64,000 bases of DNA from Gemmatimonadota bacterium (GCA_016874035.1 VGVM01000005.1:21331-85330); one strand, 5' to 3'. Counted from the stretch's first letter, positions 16,710 through 26,312 are shown. Translations and numbers: made by a program. Notes: generated from the letters alone by a model not told the origin.

Positions 16710-18638
16710 ATGACCGCCCACCGTTGCTTTCCAATCGCGTTCGCCGCTGCGGTCGCTCTTTCGAGCGCAGCGACGATGTCACACGCGCAGCAAGCCAAGG
16801 GCGAATGGCCCTCGTACCACAACGATCTTGCGGCGACCCGGTACTCACCGCTGGACCAGATCACACGCGAGAACGTGTCGCGCCTGGCGATCGCGTGGAC
16901 CTGGAGATCGGATTCCGGCGCGAACGCGGAGTTCAAGAACGAGAACACGCCGGTCATGGTGGGCGGCGTGATGTACGTGACGACCGGACCGCAGCGAAAC
17001 GTCGTCGCGATTGACGCCGCGACGGGCGAGCAGAAGTGGCGCTGGGCATTCGAGGAGTCGCCGACCCGGTTCCGCTATTCGCCGCGCACGGGCGCGGGGC
17101 GCGGGGTCGGCTATTGGACCGATGGCCGGAGCGCGCGGATCTTCACGATCACGCCCGGGTTCCGGCTCGTCGCACTCGACGCCGCCACGGGGAAACCCGT
17201 CGAATCGTTCGGCGACAAGGGGTTTGTGGACCTGAAGGCACAGCTCGGCGTACTGATCAACCTCGACAGCGCGGAGATCGGCAACAGCTCACCGCCACTG
17301 GTGTTCGAGAATGTCGTGGTGATTCCACCGGCGCTCCGCGAGGGGAGCCGACCGTCATCGTTCAAGAACGTGCCGGGCCGCGTGCTGGCGATCGATGCGC
17401 GGACGGGCGCCCTCAAGTGGCGCTTCAATACGATTCCGGCCAAGGGCGAGTTCGGGTACGACACCTGGCTCGACGGCTCCGCGGAGTTTACCGGCAACAC
17501 CGGCGTCTGGGCCCCGATGGCGCTGGATGCGAAGCGTGGCTGGCTTTACTTGCCCGTCGAAGGCGCCACGGGCGACTACTACGGCGGCCACCGCCCGGGC
17601 AACAACCTCTTCTCATCCTCGCTCGTCGCGGTGGACATCCGGAACGGCAAGCGGATCTGGCACCAGCAGATCGTGCACCACGACATCTGGGACCGCGACA
17701 ATCCCACGGCACCGATTCTCGCCGATATCACGGTGAACGGCCGCAAGGTCGAGGCCGTCGCGCAGATCACGAAGCAGAACTGGGTCTACGTGTACGATCG
17801 CGTGACGGGCAAGCCCGTGTGGCCGATCGAGGAGAAGCCCGTACCGGCCTCGGATGTGCCCGGCGAGTGGACGTCACCGACGCAGCCGCACCCCGTAAAG
17901 CCGCCGCCGTTCGACCTGCAGGGGGTGACGCAGAATGACCTGATCGACTTCACGCCGGCGCTGCGCGCTGCAGCGATCGAGGCCGTGAAGAACCTCCGGC
18001 TCGGTTCGCTCTGGCAGCCGCCGTCGCTCGCCAACGCGCCGGACGGAACGAGGGGTACGATTTCCGTGCCCGGTTCGGTTGGTGGTGCCAACTGGGAGCA
18101 CGGGTCGTTCGATCCCGAGAACAGCGTGTTGTTCGTCGGTTCGTTCACGAATCCGTCGAACTTCGCACTCGAGCGCGATTCGGCGCGTTCGGACATGCGG
18201 TACGTGGGTGGCGCGGGGCGAGTGCCCACCGTGAGTGGCCTCCCGATCCTCAAGCCGCCCTACAATCGCATCACGGCGATTGACATGAACAAGGGCGAGA
18301 TCCTCTGGCAGGTGCCGGGCGGCGATACGCCCGACGCGATCAAGAACAACCCGGCGCTGCAGGGTGTGGACATCGGCGTGACCGGCGCGCGCACGCGGCC
18401 GGCCGTGATGGCCACCAAGACGCTGTTGTTCGCCGCGGAAGGGTGGGGGAGTCGCCCGATCCTGCATGTGCTCGACAAGGCCACGGGCGCGCGCATGACG
18501 AGCATTCAGTTGCCGGGTTCAGTCGGCGGCTCGCCGATGAGCTACATGGTCAACGGCAAGCAGTACGTCGCGGTCTGGGTCGGGCGGCAGGGGCTTCCCG
18601 CGCAGCTTACGGTGCTGGCGGTTGATGCGGCGAAGTAA
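16710..18638 (+). CDS. PQQ-dependent quinoprotein dehydrogenase
   Basis: 642 residues. ATG 16710 starts a signal peptide (FPIAFAAAVALSSAATMSHAQ). The mature part is an eight-bladed quinoprotein propeller: WPSYHNDLAATRYSPLDQI, then repeats of the VVAIDAATGEQKWRW kind (tryptophan docking motifs), HQQIVHHDIWDRDNPTAP and KQNWVYVYDRVTGKPVWPI. This pattern belongs to membrane/periplasmic glucose or alcohol dehydrogenases using pyrroloquinoline quinone. No cytochrome c domain and no N-terminal membrane helices, so it needs a separate electron acceptor. Substrate unknown. It ends directly against the convergent paaZ stop with no bases between. Confidence 0.9.
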   Translation: MTAHRCFPIAFAAAVALSSAATMSHAQQAKGEWPSYHNDLAATRYSPLDQITRENVSRLAIAWTWRSDSGANAEFKNENTPVMVGGVMYVTTGPQRNVVAIDAATGEQKWRWAFEESPTRFRYSPRTGAGRGVGYWTDGRSARIFTITPGFRLVALDAATGKPVESFGDKGFVDLKAQLGVLINLDSAEIGNSSPPLVFENVVVIPPALREGSRPSSFKNVPGRVLAIDARTGALKWRFNTIPAKGEFGYDTWLDGSAEFTGNTGVWAPMALDAKRGWLYLPVEGATGDYYGGHRPGNNLFSSSLVAVDIRNGKRIWHQQIVHHDIWDRDNPTAPILADITVNGRKVEAVAQITKQNWVYVYDRVTGKPVWPIEEKPVPASDVPGEWTSPTQPHPVKPPPFDLQGVTQNDLIDFTPALRAAAIEAVKNLRLGSLWQPPSLANAPDGTRGTISVPGSVGGANWEHGSFDPENSVLFVGSFTNPSNFALERDSARSDMRYVGGAGRVPTVSGLPILKPPYNRITAIDMNKGEILWQVPGGDTPDAIKNNPALQGVDIGVTGARTRPAVMATKTLLFAAEGWGSRPILHVLDKATGARMTSIQLPGSVGGSPMSYMVNGKQYVAVWVGRQGLPAQLTVLAVDAAK

Positions 18639-20717
18639 CTACCCCTTTCGCCGCACCAACGTCAGGATGGTGTAAACCGCGCAGGACTCGTTGGCCTGGT
18701 TCTTCACCTCGACGTCCCAGTGCACGACGCCCTGCGGCACGCCATCGGGGAGCGTCTCCTTGGCCGTCTTCTGCTTCACCGTCAGCCGCACCTGGATGGT
18801 GTCACCGGGGTACACCGGCTTGGTGAACCTGAGGTTCTCCAGCCCGTAGTTCGCCATCACGGGGCCGAGTGACGGCTCCACGAAGAGACCGGCCGCTGCG
18901 GAGATGATGAAGTAGCCGTGCGCCACGCGCTTCTCGAACACGCCGTGGGCCTTGGCCTCCTCGTCGTTCATGTGCGCGTAGAAGACATCGCCGGAGAGCT
19001 TCGCGAAATCCTCGACGTCCTTGAGCGTGATCGTGCGCGTGCCGGTGATCAGCGTGTCGCCGACCTCGAGCTCCTCGAAGTACCGCCGGAACGGATGCAC
19101 GCCGCCGGTCTTCTGCTCGGCGCCGACGAGGTACTCGCGCACCACGCGCGTGAGTGTGGACGGCGATCCCTGCAATGCCGTGCGCTGCATGTAGTGCAGC
19201 ACGCCACGCACGCCGCCCATTTCCTCGCCGCCACCCGCGCGGCCGGGCCCGCCGTGCACGAGCTGCGGCATGGGCGACCCGTGGCCCGTGCTCTCCTTCG
19301 CGCTGTGCCGGTTCACCATGAGCAGGCGGCCGTGGTAGGCCGCGGTCCCCAGCGCGACGGTTCGCGCAATGGAATCATCTGCCGTGAACACCGAGCCGCA
19401 GAGCGAGCCCCGGCCCTTCCGCGCAAGGGCGATCGCCTCATCAACGGTCTTGTACGGCATCACGGTGTTCACCGGGCCGAACGCCTCGATGTCGTGCGGC
19501 TCGGTCACATCGAACGGCTTCGCGGCGTGGTAGAGCAGCGTCGGGAAGAACGCGCCCTTCGCTCGGTCTGCGCCGACGACCTCGAATGAGTCGGTCGAAC
19601 CGAACACCCGCTCGGCGACTGCGCCGATACGCTCCGCATTCTTCAGCACTTCGCTGACCTGCGGCGCGCCCGCGAGCGGACCCATGCGCACACCTTCGAC
19701 CGCCGGGTCGCCGATCTTCGTGCCGCCGAGTCGCTTCGTGAGCGCGGCAATGACATCGCCCGCCATCGCCTCGGGGACGAACGTCCGGCGGATCGCCGTG
19801 CACTTCTGCCCGGCTTTCGTCGTCATCTCGTTCGCCACTTCCTTGATGAAGAGGTCGAACTCTTCCGTGCCCGGCGCGGCATCAGGGCCGAGCATCGAGA
19901 AGTTGAGCGAGTCGGCTTCCTGGTTGAAGCGAACGTTGTTCTCGAGGATGGACTTGGACGCCTTGAGCATCCGTCCGGTGGCGGCCGAGCCCGTGAACGC
20001 GACGGCGCACTGTTCGTCGAGGTGGTCGAGCAGGTTCCCGGCGCTGCCGCAGAGCAGCTGGATGCTGCCCTTGGGGAAGATCCCGCTCGCGATCATCTCG
20101 CCGAACACGCTTTCCGTGAGGAAGCTCGTGAGCGTGGCCGGCTTCACGATCGCGGGCACGCCGGCGAGCAGCGTCGGCGCGAGCTTCTCGAGCATGCCCC
20201 ACACCGGGAAGTTGAAGGCGTTGATGTGCACGGCGACGCCTTCGATCGGCACGCAGATGTGCCGGCCGACGAACGTACCGCCCTTGGACAACGGTTCCGT
20301 GAACCCCTCGACGTGGAACGTCTCATTGGGGAACTCGCGGCGACCGCGCGAGGCGTAGGCGAACAGCGTGCCGATCCCGCCCTCGATATCCACCCACCCG
20401 TCGCGCTTGGTCGCGCCCGTGGCGGCGGACACGCGATAGAACTCGTCCTTCTTCTCCATCAGGTGCTTGGCCATCGCCTTCAGCATCAGCGCGCGCTGAT
20501 GGAACGTCATGGCGCGGAGCGCGGGGCCACCCACTGAGCGGGCGTGGCTGACCATGCGCGCGAAGTCAACGCCGCCGGTGCTGGCTTCGGCAAACGGCAC
20601 GCCGGTCACGGCGTGCACGAGCGGGGCGGCCTTGCCGGTGCCCTCAACCCACTGGTCGCAGACGTAGTTGAAGAGTCGGCGCGAGTGCGCGCCGGTGAGG
20701 TCGAGCGGAGTCAGCAT
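18639..20717 (-). CDS. paaZ: PaaZ: oxepin-CoA hydrolase / semialdehyde dehydrogenase
   Basis: 692 residues, near the usual 680. The N-terminal 500 residues are an aldehyde dehydrogenase: FNQEADSLNFSML with the general-base Glu, GQKCTAIRR with the catalytic Cys, and EAFGPVNTVMPY. The last 150 are a MaoC-type (R)-hydratase: YFEELEVGDTLITGTRTIT, GDVFYAHMNDEEAK and RVAHGYFIISAAAGLF. PaaZ opens the oxepin-CoA ring and oxidises the resulting aldehyde to 3-oxo-5,6-dehydrosuberyl-CoA in aerobic phenylacetate breakdown. Last gene of paaGHIJZ, 15 bases after paaJ. Confidence 0.95.
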   Translation of the reverse strand: MLTPLDLTGAHSRRLFNYVCDQWVEGTGKAAPLVHAVTGVPFAEASTGGVDFARMVSHARSVGGPALRAMTFHQRALMLKAMAKHLMEKKDEFYRVSAATGATKRDGWVDIEGGIGTLFAYASRGRREFPNETFHVEGFTEPLSKGGTFVGRHICVPIEGVAVHINAFNFPVWGMLEKLAPTLLAGVPAIVKPATLTSFLTESVFGEMIASGIFPKGSIQLLCGSAGNLLDHLDEQCAVAFTGSAATGRMLKASKSILENNVRFNQEADSLNFSMLGPDAAPGTEEFDLFIKEVANEMTTKAGQKCTAIRRTFVPEAMAGDVIAALTKRLGGTKIGDPAVEGVRMGPLAGAPQVSEVLKNAERIGAVAERVFGSTDSFEVVGADRAKGAFFPTLLYHAAKPFDVTEPHDIEAFGPVNTVMPYKTVDEAIALARKGRGSLCGSVFTADDSIARTVALGTAAYHGRLLMVNRHSAKESTGHGSPMPQLVHGGPGRAGGGEEMGGVRGVLHYMQRTALQGSPSTLTRVVREYLVGAEQKTGGVHPFRRYFEELEVGDTLITGTRTITLKDVEDFAKLSGDVFYAHMNDEEAKAHGVFEKRVAHGYFIISAAAGLFVEPSLGPVMANYGLENLRFTKPVYPGDTIQVRLTVKQKTAKETLPDGVPQGVVHWDVEVKNQANESCAVYTILTLVRRKG

Positions 20718-20732
20718 GTCGGACAGCCCTTG

Positions 20733-21944
20733 TTACACGCGTTCGATGATCGTCGCCATGCCCTGGCCCACGCCGATGCACATCGTGCAGAGGGCGTAGC
20801 GTTTCTGCCTGAGCTCGAGCTCACGCATGGCGGTGAGGATCAACCGCGCGCCGCTCATGCCCAGCGGATGCCCGAGTGCAATCGCTCCGCCGTTCGGGTT
20901 CACGCGCGGGTCGTCATCCTTGAGCCCGAGTTCGCGCGTACACGCGAGCGACTGTGCGGCGAATGCCTCGTTGAGTTCGATGACATCCATCTCGTCGAGC
21001 TTGAGCAGCGCGTGGTGCAGCGCCTTCTGCGTCGCCGGTACCGGCCCGATCCCCATGATGCGCGGCTCCACGCCGGCCACAGCGGTGGTGACGATGCGCG
21101 CCTTTGGCGTAAGGTCGAAATCGTGGACCGCATCCTTCGACGCGATCAGCAACGCGGCCGCGCCGTCGTTCAACCCGCTCGAGTTGCCCGCCGTCACGGA
21201 ACCCTTCCCGTCGGTGCGAAACGCGGGCTTCAGCTTGCCGAGGATTTCGAGCGTGGTGTCCGGCCGGATGAACTCGTCGGAGGCCACGCGCTTGGGCTCA
21301 CCTTTCTTCTGCGTGATCTCGACCGCGGCGATCTCCTTGTCGAAGCGGCCCGCCGCGCGCGCCGCCGTCGCCTTCTGCTGCGAGCGCAACGCAAACGCGT
21401 CCTGGTCCGCGCGCGTGATGCCGTACTGCTCCGCGACGTTCTCGGCGGTCTGGCCCATCGAATCGGTGCCGTACTTGGCCTTCATCGCCGGGTTCACGAA
21501 CCGCCAGCCAAGCGAGGTGTCGAAGAACTCGAGGTCGCGGGCGAATGGCTTCGACCCCTTGCTGAACGCGTACGGCGCGCGCGTCATGGATTCGACGCCA
21601 CCCGCGACGTAGAGATCGCCGTCGGAGAGACGCACGGCGCGCACGGCGTTCGCCACCGCCGCCATGCCCGATGCACACAACCGGTTCACCGTCTCGCCGG
21701 CCACGCTCACCGGAAGACCCGCGAGCAGCCCTGCCATGCGCGCGACGTTCCGATTGTCTTCGCCGGCCTGGTTCGCGCAGCCGAGGATCACGTCCTCGAT
21801 CGCGGCGGTGTCCACCGAGGGGTTTCGGGCAATCAGTTCGCGGATCGCATGTGCGGCGAGGTTGTCGGGCCGGACTTCGCTGAGTGCGCCGCCAATGTTG
21901 CCGATCGGCGTTCGTACGCCATCAATGATGAATGCTTCGCTCAT
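20733..21944 (-). CDS. paaJ: PaaJ: 3-oxoadipyl-CoA / dehydrosuberyl-CoA thiolase
   Basis: 403 residues (E. coli PaaJ 401). ATG 21944 overlaps the paaI stop by four bases. Thiolase motifs are complete: VNRLCASGMAAVANA with the nucleophilic Cys, NEAFAAQSLA, NPNGGAIALGHPLGMSGAR with the catalytic His, and LCTMCIGVGQGMA with the second Cys. It cleaves 3-oxoadipyl-CoA and the dehydrosuberyl-CoA intermediate to release acetyl-CoA. Context in the paa operon favours PaaJ over other thiolases of the PcaF type. Confidence 0.94.
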   Translation of the reverse strand: MSEAFIIDGVRTPIGNIGGALSEVRPDNLAAHAIRELIARNPSVDTAAIEDVILGCANQAGEDNRNVARMAGLLAGLPVSVAGETVNRLCASGMAAVANAVRAVRLSDGDLYVAGGVESMTRAPYAFSKGSKPFARDLEFFDTSLGWRFVNPAMKAKYGTDSMGQTAENVAEQYGITRADQDAFALRSQQKATAARAAGRFDKEIAAVEITQKKGEPKRVASDEFIRPDTTLEILGKLKPAFRTDGKGSVTAGNSSGLNDGAAALLIASKDAVHDFDLTPKARIVTTAVAGVEPRIMGIGPVPATQKALHHALLKLDEMDVIELNEAFAAQSLACTRELGLKDDDPRVNPNGGAIALGHPLGMSGARLILTAMRELELRQKRYALCTMCIGVGQGMATIIERV

Positions 21945-22489
21945 TTCGCCTTTGGATGTGGCGTCGGTGTCGCGGCAACGGGCGCGGTCGCGCCCGCCGC
22001 CGCCGGCTCGGCCGTCTTGGCCCCGACATGGTCGTTCTTGGTCTTGAAGCAGGTCCCACGGAACACCGAGACGACATCGTCCTTCTGGTTGCGCACCACG
22101 ACCCGGTAGTAGCCGAGCTTGTTCGACTCGCCCTCCAGTTCCGCGACGGCCGTGAGCACGTCGCCGACATTGATCGCGGCGGGGTACGTCACCGAGTTCT
22201 CGATGCTGACGGTGACCTTGCCGTGCGTGTTGCACGCGAACGCGAAGGCGCTGTCGGCGATCGAGAAGACGATACCCCCGTGCGCCACGCCGAATCCATT
22301 CTGCATTTCCGGGCGCACGGTTGCGCGGACGGTCGCCGTACGCGGACGCACGTCCACGACCGTGATCCCGAGCCACTGGCTGAATGCATCCTTCGCCATC
22401 ATGTCGGCCACGACGCGTTCCGCGACCAGCTGTTCGTTCTTGATGCCTGAGCGCGCTGGGCGCTTGGTTCCCGGTTTCGCCGGTTTCAT
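21941..22489 (-). CDS. paaI: PaaI: hotdog-fold acyl-CoA thioesterase
   Basis: 182 residues. The active site stretch NGFGVAHGGIVFSIADSAFA includes the catalytic Asp of PaaI and the HGG turn. PaaI hydrolyses ring-hydroxylated or stalled phenylacetyl-CoA products and rescues CoA. The protein is some 40 residues longer than E. coli PaaI because of an N-terminal Lys/Arg-rich stretch and an Ala/Pro-rich tail after about residue 160. Four-base overlaps with paaH before and paaJ after (ATGA both times). Confidence 0.93.
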   Translation of the reverse strand: MKPAKPGTKRPARSGIKNEQLVAERVVADMMAKDAFSQWLGITVVDVRPRTATVRATVRPEMQNGFGVAHGGIVFSIADSAFAFACNTHGKVTVSIENSVTYPAAINVGDVLTAVAELEGESNKLGYYRVVVRNQKDDVVSVFRGTCFKTKNDHVGAKTAEPAAAGATAPVAATPTPHPKAK

Positions 22490-23718
22490 GCGAAAAACCT
22501 CCCATTGGTGCGCGCCATCCGCCGAAGCAGCGCGCTCGCGCGGTATCGGTCCTCGCCGTAGTCAGCCTGCAGCGCGTCGAGTCGTTCCACAGACCATTTT
22601 GCGCCAAGGGCATCCGACCAGGCGAGCAGTCCCTTTGGATAGTTCACGCCTTTCTGCATGGCGACGTCAATGTCCGCGGGCGCGCCAACGCCGTAGAGCA
22701 CGGCTTCGGCCGCCTCGTTGATGAGCATCACGAGCACGCGCTCGAAGACCTGCGTGCCAAGTGCGGGATCCTTCACCGGCTCGGGCATCGCCGCACCGTC
22801 GTACCGGTAGAAGCCGCGCCCCGACTTCCGGCCGAGGAACCCGGCGTCCAGCAAGCGCTTCTGCGTGACCGATGGCTTGTAGCGCGGCTCCCAGAACGAA
22901 CTCTCGTACATCGTCCGGGTCACCGTGAAGTTCACGTCGTGACCGATGAAATCCATGAGTTCGAACGGGCCCATCTTGAATCCGCCGAGCTCCTTCATCG
23001 CCCAGTCAATGGTCTCCGGCGCCGCGATGCGCTCGTCGTGAATGCGCAGCGCCTCGCTGTAATACGGGCGCGCCACCCGATTGACGATGAAACCCGGCGT
23101 GTCCGCCGCGACCACGGTGGTCTTCCGCCAGGAGTCCACCAGCGCGCGCGTGGCAGTCGTGACCGCGGCGGCCGTCCCGAGCCACGGCACGATTTCCACC
23201 AACGGCAGGACGGGAGCGGGATTGAAGAAGTGGATCCCGATCACGCGCTCCGGTCGCACACATCCGCTCGCGATTGACGCCACGCTCAACGATGACGTGT
23301 TGGTCGCGAGCACGGCGTCGGCCGCAACGACGGCAGCGAGTCCGGCGAACAGTGCCTGCTTGGCCACGAGATCCTCGTGGATCGCCTCGATCACCAGCCC
23401 GCATTCGCGGAACGGCGACATGTCCACGCCGAGCGCTTCGTCGAGCACGTCAATCCGCGCGAGGACCTGCGAGCGTTTCACCGCGTCGAGCTTGCCTTTC
23501 TCGACGAGCTTGTCGAGCCCGGTGCGGATTCCCTCGTGGGCACGACGCGCGGCGCCCGCCTTGGCGTCGGCGAGCATCACCGGGTGGCCTGCGGCGGCCG
23601 CCACCTGCGCGATCCCCGAACCCATCGCGCCCGCGCCGACCACGCCGACGCGCAGGTTCGCCGCGGGCGCGTCGATCATCGCCCAGCTTCCTGTCGTTAT
23701 GTCCATCGGGTCGGTCAT
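22486..23718 (-). CDS. paaH: PaaH: 3-hydroxyadipyl-CoA dehydrogenase
   Basis: 410 residues from ATG 23718, in an ATGA overlap with the paaG stop. NAD-binding GVVGAGAMGSGIAQVAAAAGH at the N-terminus, ATNTSSLSV and IGIHFFNPAPVLPLVEIV with the catalytic His, then two C-terminal 3HCDH domains (TPGFIVNRVARPYYSEAL and a second partial repeat ending in GLLAWSDALG). It is a single-function dehydrogenase with duplicated C-terminal domain as in PaaH/PaaC, oxidising 3-hydroxyadipyl-CoA. Confidence 0.93.
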   Translation of the reverse strand: MTDPMDITTGSWAMIDAPAANLRVGVVGAGAMGSGIAQVAAAAGHPVMLADAKAGAARRAHEGIRTGLDKLVEKGKLDAVKRSQVLARIDVLDEALGVDMSPFRECGLVIEAIHEDLVAKQALFAGLAAVVAADAVLATNTSSLSVASIASGCVRPERVIGIHFFNPAPVLPLVEIVPWLGTAAAVTTATRALVDSWRKTTVVAADTPGFIVNRVARPYYSEALRIHDERIAAPETIDWAMKELGGFKMGPFELMDFIGHDVNFTVTRTMYESSFWEPRYKPSVTQKRLLDAGFLGRKSGRGFYRYDGAAMPEPVKDPALGTQVFERVLVMLINEAAEAVLYGVGAPADIDVAMQKGVNYPKGLLAWSDALGAKWSVERLDALQADYGEDRYRASALLRRMARTNGRFFA

Positions 23719-24500
23719 TGGCCGGTAAACCTCGGCGGTCGTTTCTCGAGGAATGCGCGGACACCCTCGGCGTAGTCGTGAGACCGGCCGGCTTCGCGCT
23801 GCAGCTCCTCTTCGCTGTCGAGCGCCGCGTCGAGCGCGATGCCGAGCGACTGGTTGAACCCGCGCTTGATCAGGCCGAGCGCGCGCGTCGGTTGCGTGGC
23901 GAGGTGCCTGGCGCACGCAAAGGCATCGTCGAACAGCGCATTGGCCTCACACACCTTGTACACGAGGCCCCACTCCATCGCCGTTTGCGCCGGGAGTTTT
24001 TCGGCCAGCATCGTGAGCGCCGCCGCGCGGTGCAGCCCGACGATCCTGGGCAGGATGAACGTGCCGCCCGAGTCCGGGATGACGCCGATCTTTGAGAACG
24101 ACTGGATGAAGTTCACGCCTGCCGCCGCGAATACGATGTCACACGCGAAGGCGACGTTTGCGCCCGCGCCGGCCGCCGTGCCGTTCACGGCGCAGATCAC
24201 CGGTTTCTCCAGCGTGCGAATCGCGCGGATGATGGGGTTCCAGGTCGTGCGAACGAAGTCGCCGAGGTCGGGCATGGCACCGTCTTTCGGCATCGCCTCG
24301 GCGAGATCCTGACCCGCGCAGAATCCGCGGCCCGAACCCGTGAGCAACACGGCGCGGATTGCAGCATCACCAGCCGCATCGCCCAGCGCAGTTTGCAGCG
24401 CACGGGCCAGTTCGGCGTTGAAACTGTTGAGGACGTCGGGCCGGTTCAGCGTGAGTACCAGCACTCCGTCGCGGATTTCCTTCAGGAGCGTATTCGACAC
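23715..24500 (-). CDS. paaG: PaaG: epoxyphenylacetyl-CoA isomerase
   Basis: 261 residues, crotonase fold. Oxyanion-hole segments GRGFCAGQDLAEA and NGTAAGAGANVAFACDIVFA, plus IPDSGGTFILPR, match PaaG, which turns the ring 1,2-epoxide into oxepin-CoA and isomerises dehydroadipyl-CoA. First gene of the operon; start GTG 24500 has no Shine-Dalgarno but TATCTT lies six bases upstream. Divergent from the amidohydrolase lipoprotein with 54 bases between. Confidence 0.92.
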   Translation of the reverse strand: MSNTLLKEIRDGVLVLTLNRPDVLNSFNAELARALQTALGDAAGDAAIRAVLLTGSGRGFCAGQDLAEAMPKDGAMPDLGDFVRTTWNPIIRAIRTLEKPVICAVNGTAAGAGANVAFACDIVFAAAGVNFIQSFSKIGVIPDSGGTFILPRIVGLHRAAALTMLAEKLPAQTAMEWGLVYKVCEANALFDDAFACARHLATQPTRALGLIKRGFNQSLGIALDAALDSEEELQREAGRSHDYAEGVRAFLEKRPPRFTGQ

Positions 24501-24506
24501 CCGGGA

Positions 24507-24512
24507 AAGATA
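24507..24512 (-). promoter_or_regulatory. -10-like TATCTT for paaGHIJZ
   Basis: TATCTT on the minus strand ends six bases before the paaG GTG. It predicts a leaderless message for the lower phenylacetate operon. No PaaX/PaaR-like palindrome is obvious in the 54-base gap. Confidence 0.45.
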
Positions 24513-24543
24513 CCGACTGGCCTTTCGGGACGTCCCGGAGCCA

Positions 24544-24549
24544 GATTAT
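24544..24549 (+). promoter_or_regulatory. -10-like GATTAT for the gene at 24555
   Basis: GATTAT ends five bases before ATG 24555. It lacks the first T of TANNNT but keeps the A and the last T. Its position favours 24555 over 24579 as the start. Confidence 0.3.
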
Positions 24550-24554
24550 CCGGT

Positions 24555-26288
24555 ATGCCTAACTCCTTACGGTACAACATGATGCGTGCGGGACTCGCTG
24601 TTGCGCTTTCGTTGGCAGCGGCGTGTTCGCGGGCCACATCGCCCGGCGGTCCGCCCAGCCCCAACGCCGGTCGCGCGAGCTATGACCTCGTGATCGCGAA
24701 CGGGAAGATCGTGGACGGGTCCGGCAATCCGTGGTACTACGGCGATGTCGGGATCGTCGGCGATCGTATCGCGGCCGTGGTTCCTTCGGGCACGCTGCGC
24801 AACGCAAACGCCAAGCGCCGAGTGGACGCGACGGGGCTCGTGGTGTCACCCGGGTTCATTGACATCCAGGCCCACTCGTGGGAAGCGGTGCTCTGGCGGG
24901 ATGGGCGCGTGGTCAGCAAGGTCACGCAGGGCGTGACGTCCGAACTCCTCGGTGAGGCGACGACGCCGGCGCCCTCGAACGAGAACCTCGAGGTCCTCGA
25001 GGATATCGAACGCATGCCTGCGCGGCGGGCGGAGCTGCAGCGGACGTTTCGCGGCGCACGCGGCTTCGATACGTGGCTTCGCGCGATCGAGGCGAACCGT
25101 AACTCCGTGAACGTCGGTTCGTACCTCGGCGCGACGACCGTCCGGACGTACGTCATGGGGCAGCGCCCCGGTGCCGCGAATGCGGCGCAGCTCGATGAGA
25201 TGCGGACCGTGGTGCGGAATGCGATGGAAGACGGCGCGTTCGGGATTTCGAGTGCGTTGATCTACCCGCCGGGCTCGTACGCCGGCACCGCGGAGTTGGT
25301 CGCAATGGCGAAGGCGATGGCACCGTACAGTGGTTCGTACATCACGCACATGCGCTCGGAGGACGATTCGCTCTTCGAAGCCATGGACGAGGCGTTCAGG
25401 ATCGGGCGCGAGGGCGGCGTGGCGGTGGACATCTACCACCTGAAGGCGTCGAACAAGCGCAACTGGGGGAAATCCGCCGCCATGATGGCCAAGATCGATT
25501 CCGCGCGGCGCAGCGGCCTCGATGTGGCAGGCACGATGTACCCGTACCCGTTCTCAGGGAACAACCTTGGCGAGTGTTTCCCCGACTGGGCGAGCGAGAA
25601 TGGCAAGCTCTTCGACAATCTCCGGGACGCGGCGACGCGCGCGCGGATCGTGAAGGACATGACGGATCCGCAGGGTGCGCCGCTCTGTCAGTACGAAGGG
25701 CCCGGCGCATACATGGTGGCGGACTTCCGGAAGCCCGAGCTCAAGAAGTTCGAGGGGAAGCGAGTCTCGGAGATCGCGACTGAGATGGGGAAGCCGTGGG
25801 CGGAAACGATCGTGGACCTGATCCTCACGGAGAATCGCGATCTCTTGAAGATCAACTTCACGATGAGCGAAGAAAACGTGCAGGCGCAGATTCGCTGGCC
25901 GTGGGTGGTGATCGGCACGGATGCCGGCGGCGTGGATCCCGACAGCGCGACAGGCTTGGTGCACCCGCGTGCGTACGGCACGTATCCGCGCATCCTTGGG
26001 CGCTACGTCCGTGAGCAGCGCCTGCTCACTGTCGAAGATGCGGTGCGGAAGATGACATCCGCGGTGGCGACGCGACTCGGGATTTCTGATCGCGGCTGGC
26101 TGAGGCCCGGCGCCTACGCCGACATCGCCGCGTGGGACGAGAAGACGATCATTGACCTCGCCACGCCGGAAAAGCCGCACCAGGTTTCGCGCGGCGTGCA
26201 GCACGTGTGGGTCAACGGTACGCAGGTGCTCGCGGACGGGAAGCACACCGGTGCGAAGCCGGGGCGGGCGCTGAGGCGCGGGCGGTAA
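24555..26288 (+). CDS. N-acyl-D-amino-acid deacylase-like amidohydrolase lipoprotein
   Basis: 577 residues from ATG 24555 (ATG 24579 is the alternative). A lipobox LAAAC makes Cys24 the lipid site. The amidohydrolase core starts with YDLVIANGKIVDGSG and VSPGFIDIQAHSWEAVL, has THMRSEDDSLF and DIYHLKAS (metal His pair), and ends with VIGTDAGG (catalytic Asp) and PGAYADIAAWD. It belongs to the D-aminoacylase group (COG3653), but where that enzyme has HTH this protein has QAH, and the GNCG metal-ligand segment is LLGEAT. Anchored outside the cytosol, it may process D-amino-acid derivatives. Substrate unproven. Confidence 0.85.
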   Translation: MPNSLRYNMMRAGLAVALSLAAACSRATSPGGPPSPNAGRASYDLVIANGKIVDGSGNPWYYGDVGIVGDRIAAVVPSGTLRNANAKRRVDATGLVVSPGFIDIQAHSWEAVLWRDGRVVSKVTQGVTSELLGEATTPAPSNENLEVLEDIERMPARRAELQRTFRGARGFDTWLRAIEANRNSVNVGSYLGATTVRTYVMGQRPGAANAAQLDEMRTVVRNAMEDGAFGISSALIYPPGSYAGTAELVAMAKAMAPYSGSYITHMRSEDDSLFEAMDEAFRIGREGGVAVDIYHLKASNKRNWGKSAAMMAKIDSARRSGLDVAGTMYPYPFSGNNLGECFPDWASENGKLFDNLRDAATRARIVKDMTDPQGAPLCQYEGPGAYMVADFRKPELKKFEGKRVSEIATEMGKPWAETIVDLILTENRDLLKINFTMSEENVQAQIRWPWVVIGTDAGGVDPDSATGLVHPRAYGTYPRILGRYVREQRLLTVEDAVRKMTSAVATRLGISDRGWLRPGAYADIAAWDEKTIIDLATPEKPHQVSRGVQHVWVNGTQVLADGKHTGAKPGRALRRGR

Positions 26289-26293
26289 AGTTC

Positions 26294-26312
26294 GGGGCGA
26301 AGAAGTAGCCCC
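26294..26312. terminator. Short hairpin between convergent genes
   Basis: GGGGC (26294-26298) and GCCCC (26308-26312) can pair around nine bases, right after the amidohydrolase stop. The stem is short and has no T tract. Confidence 0.25.

Noticed and set aside
20544..22109. 521-codon open frame opposite paaZ/paaJ
   Set aside because: Shadow of the paa genes in the opposite strand; Arg/His/Ala-rich low-information sequence.
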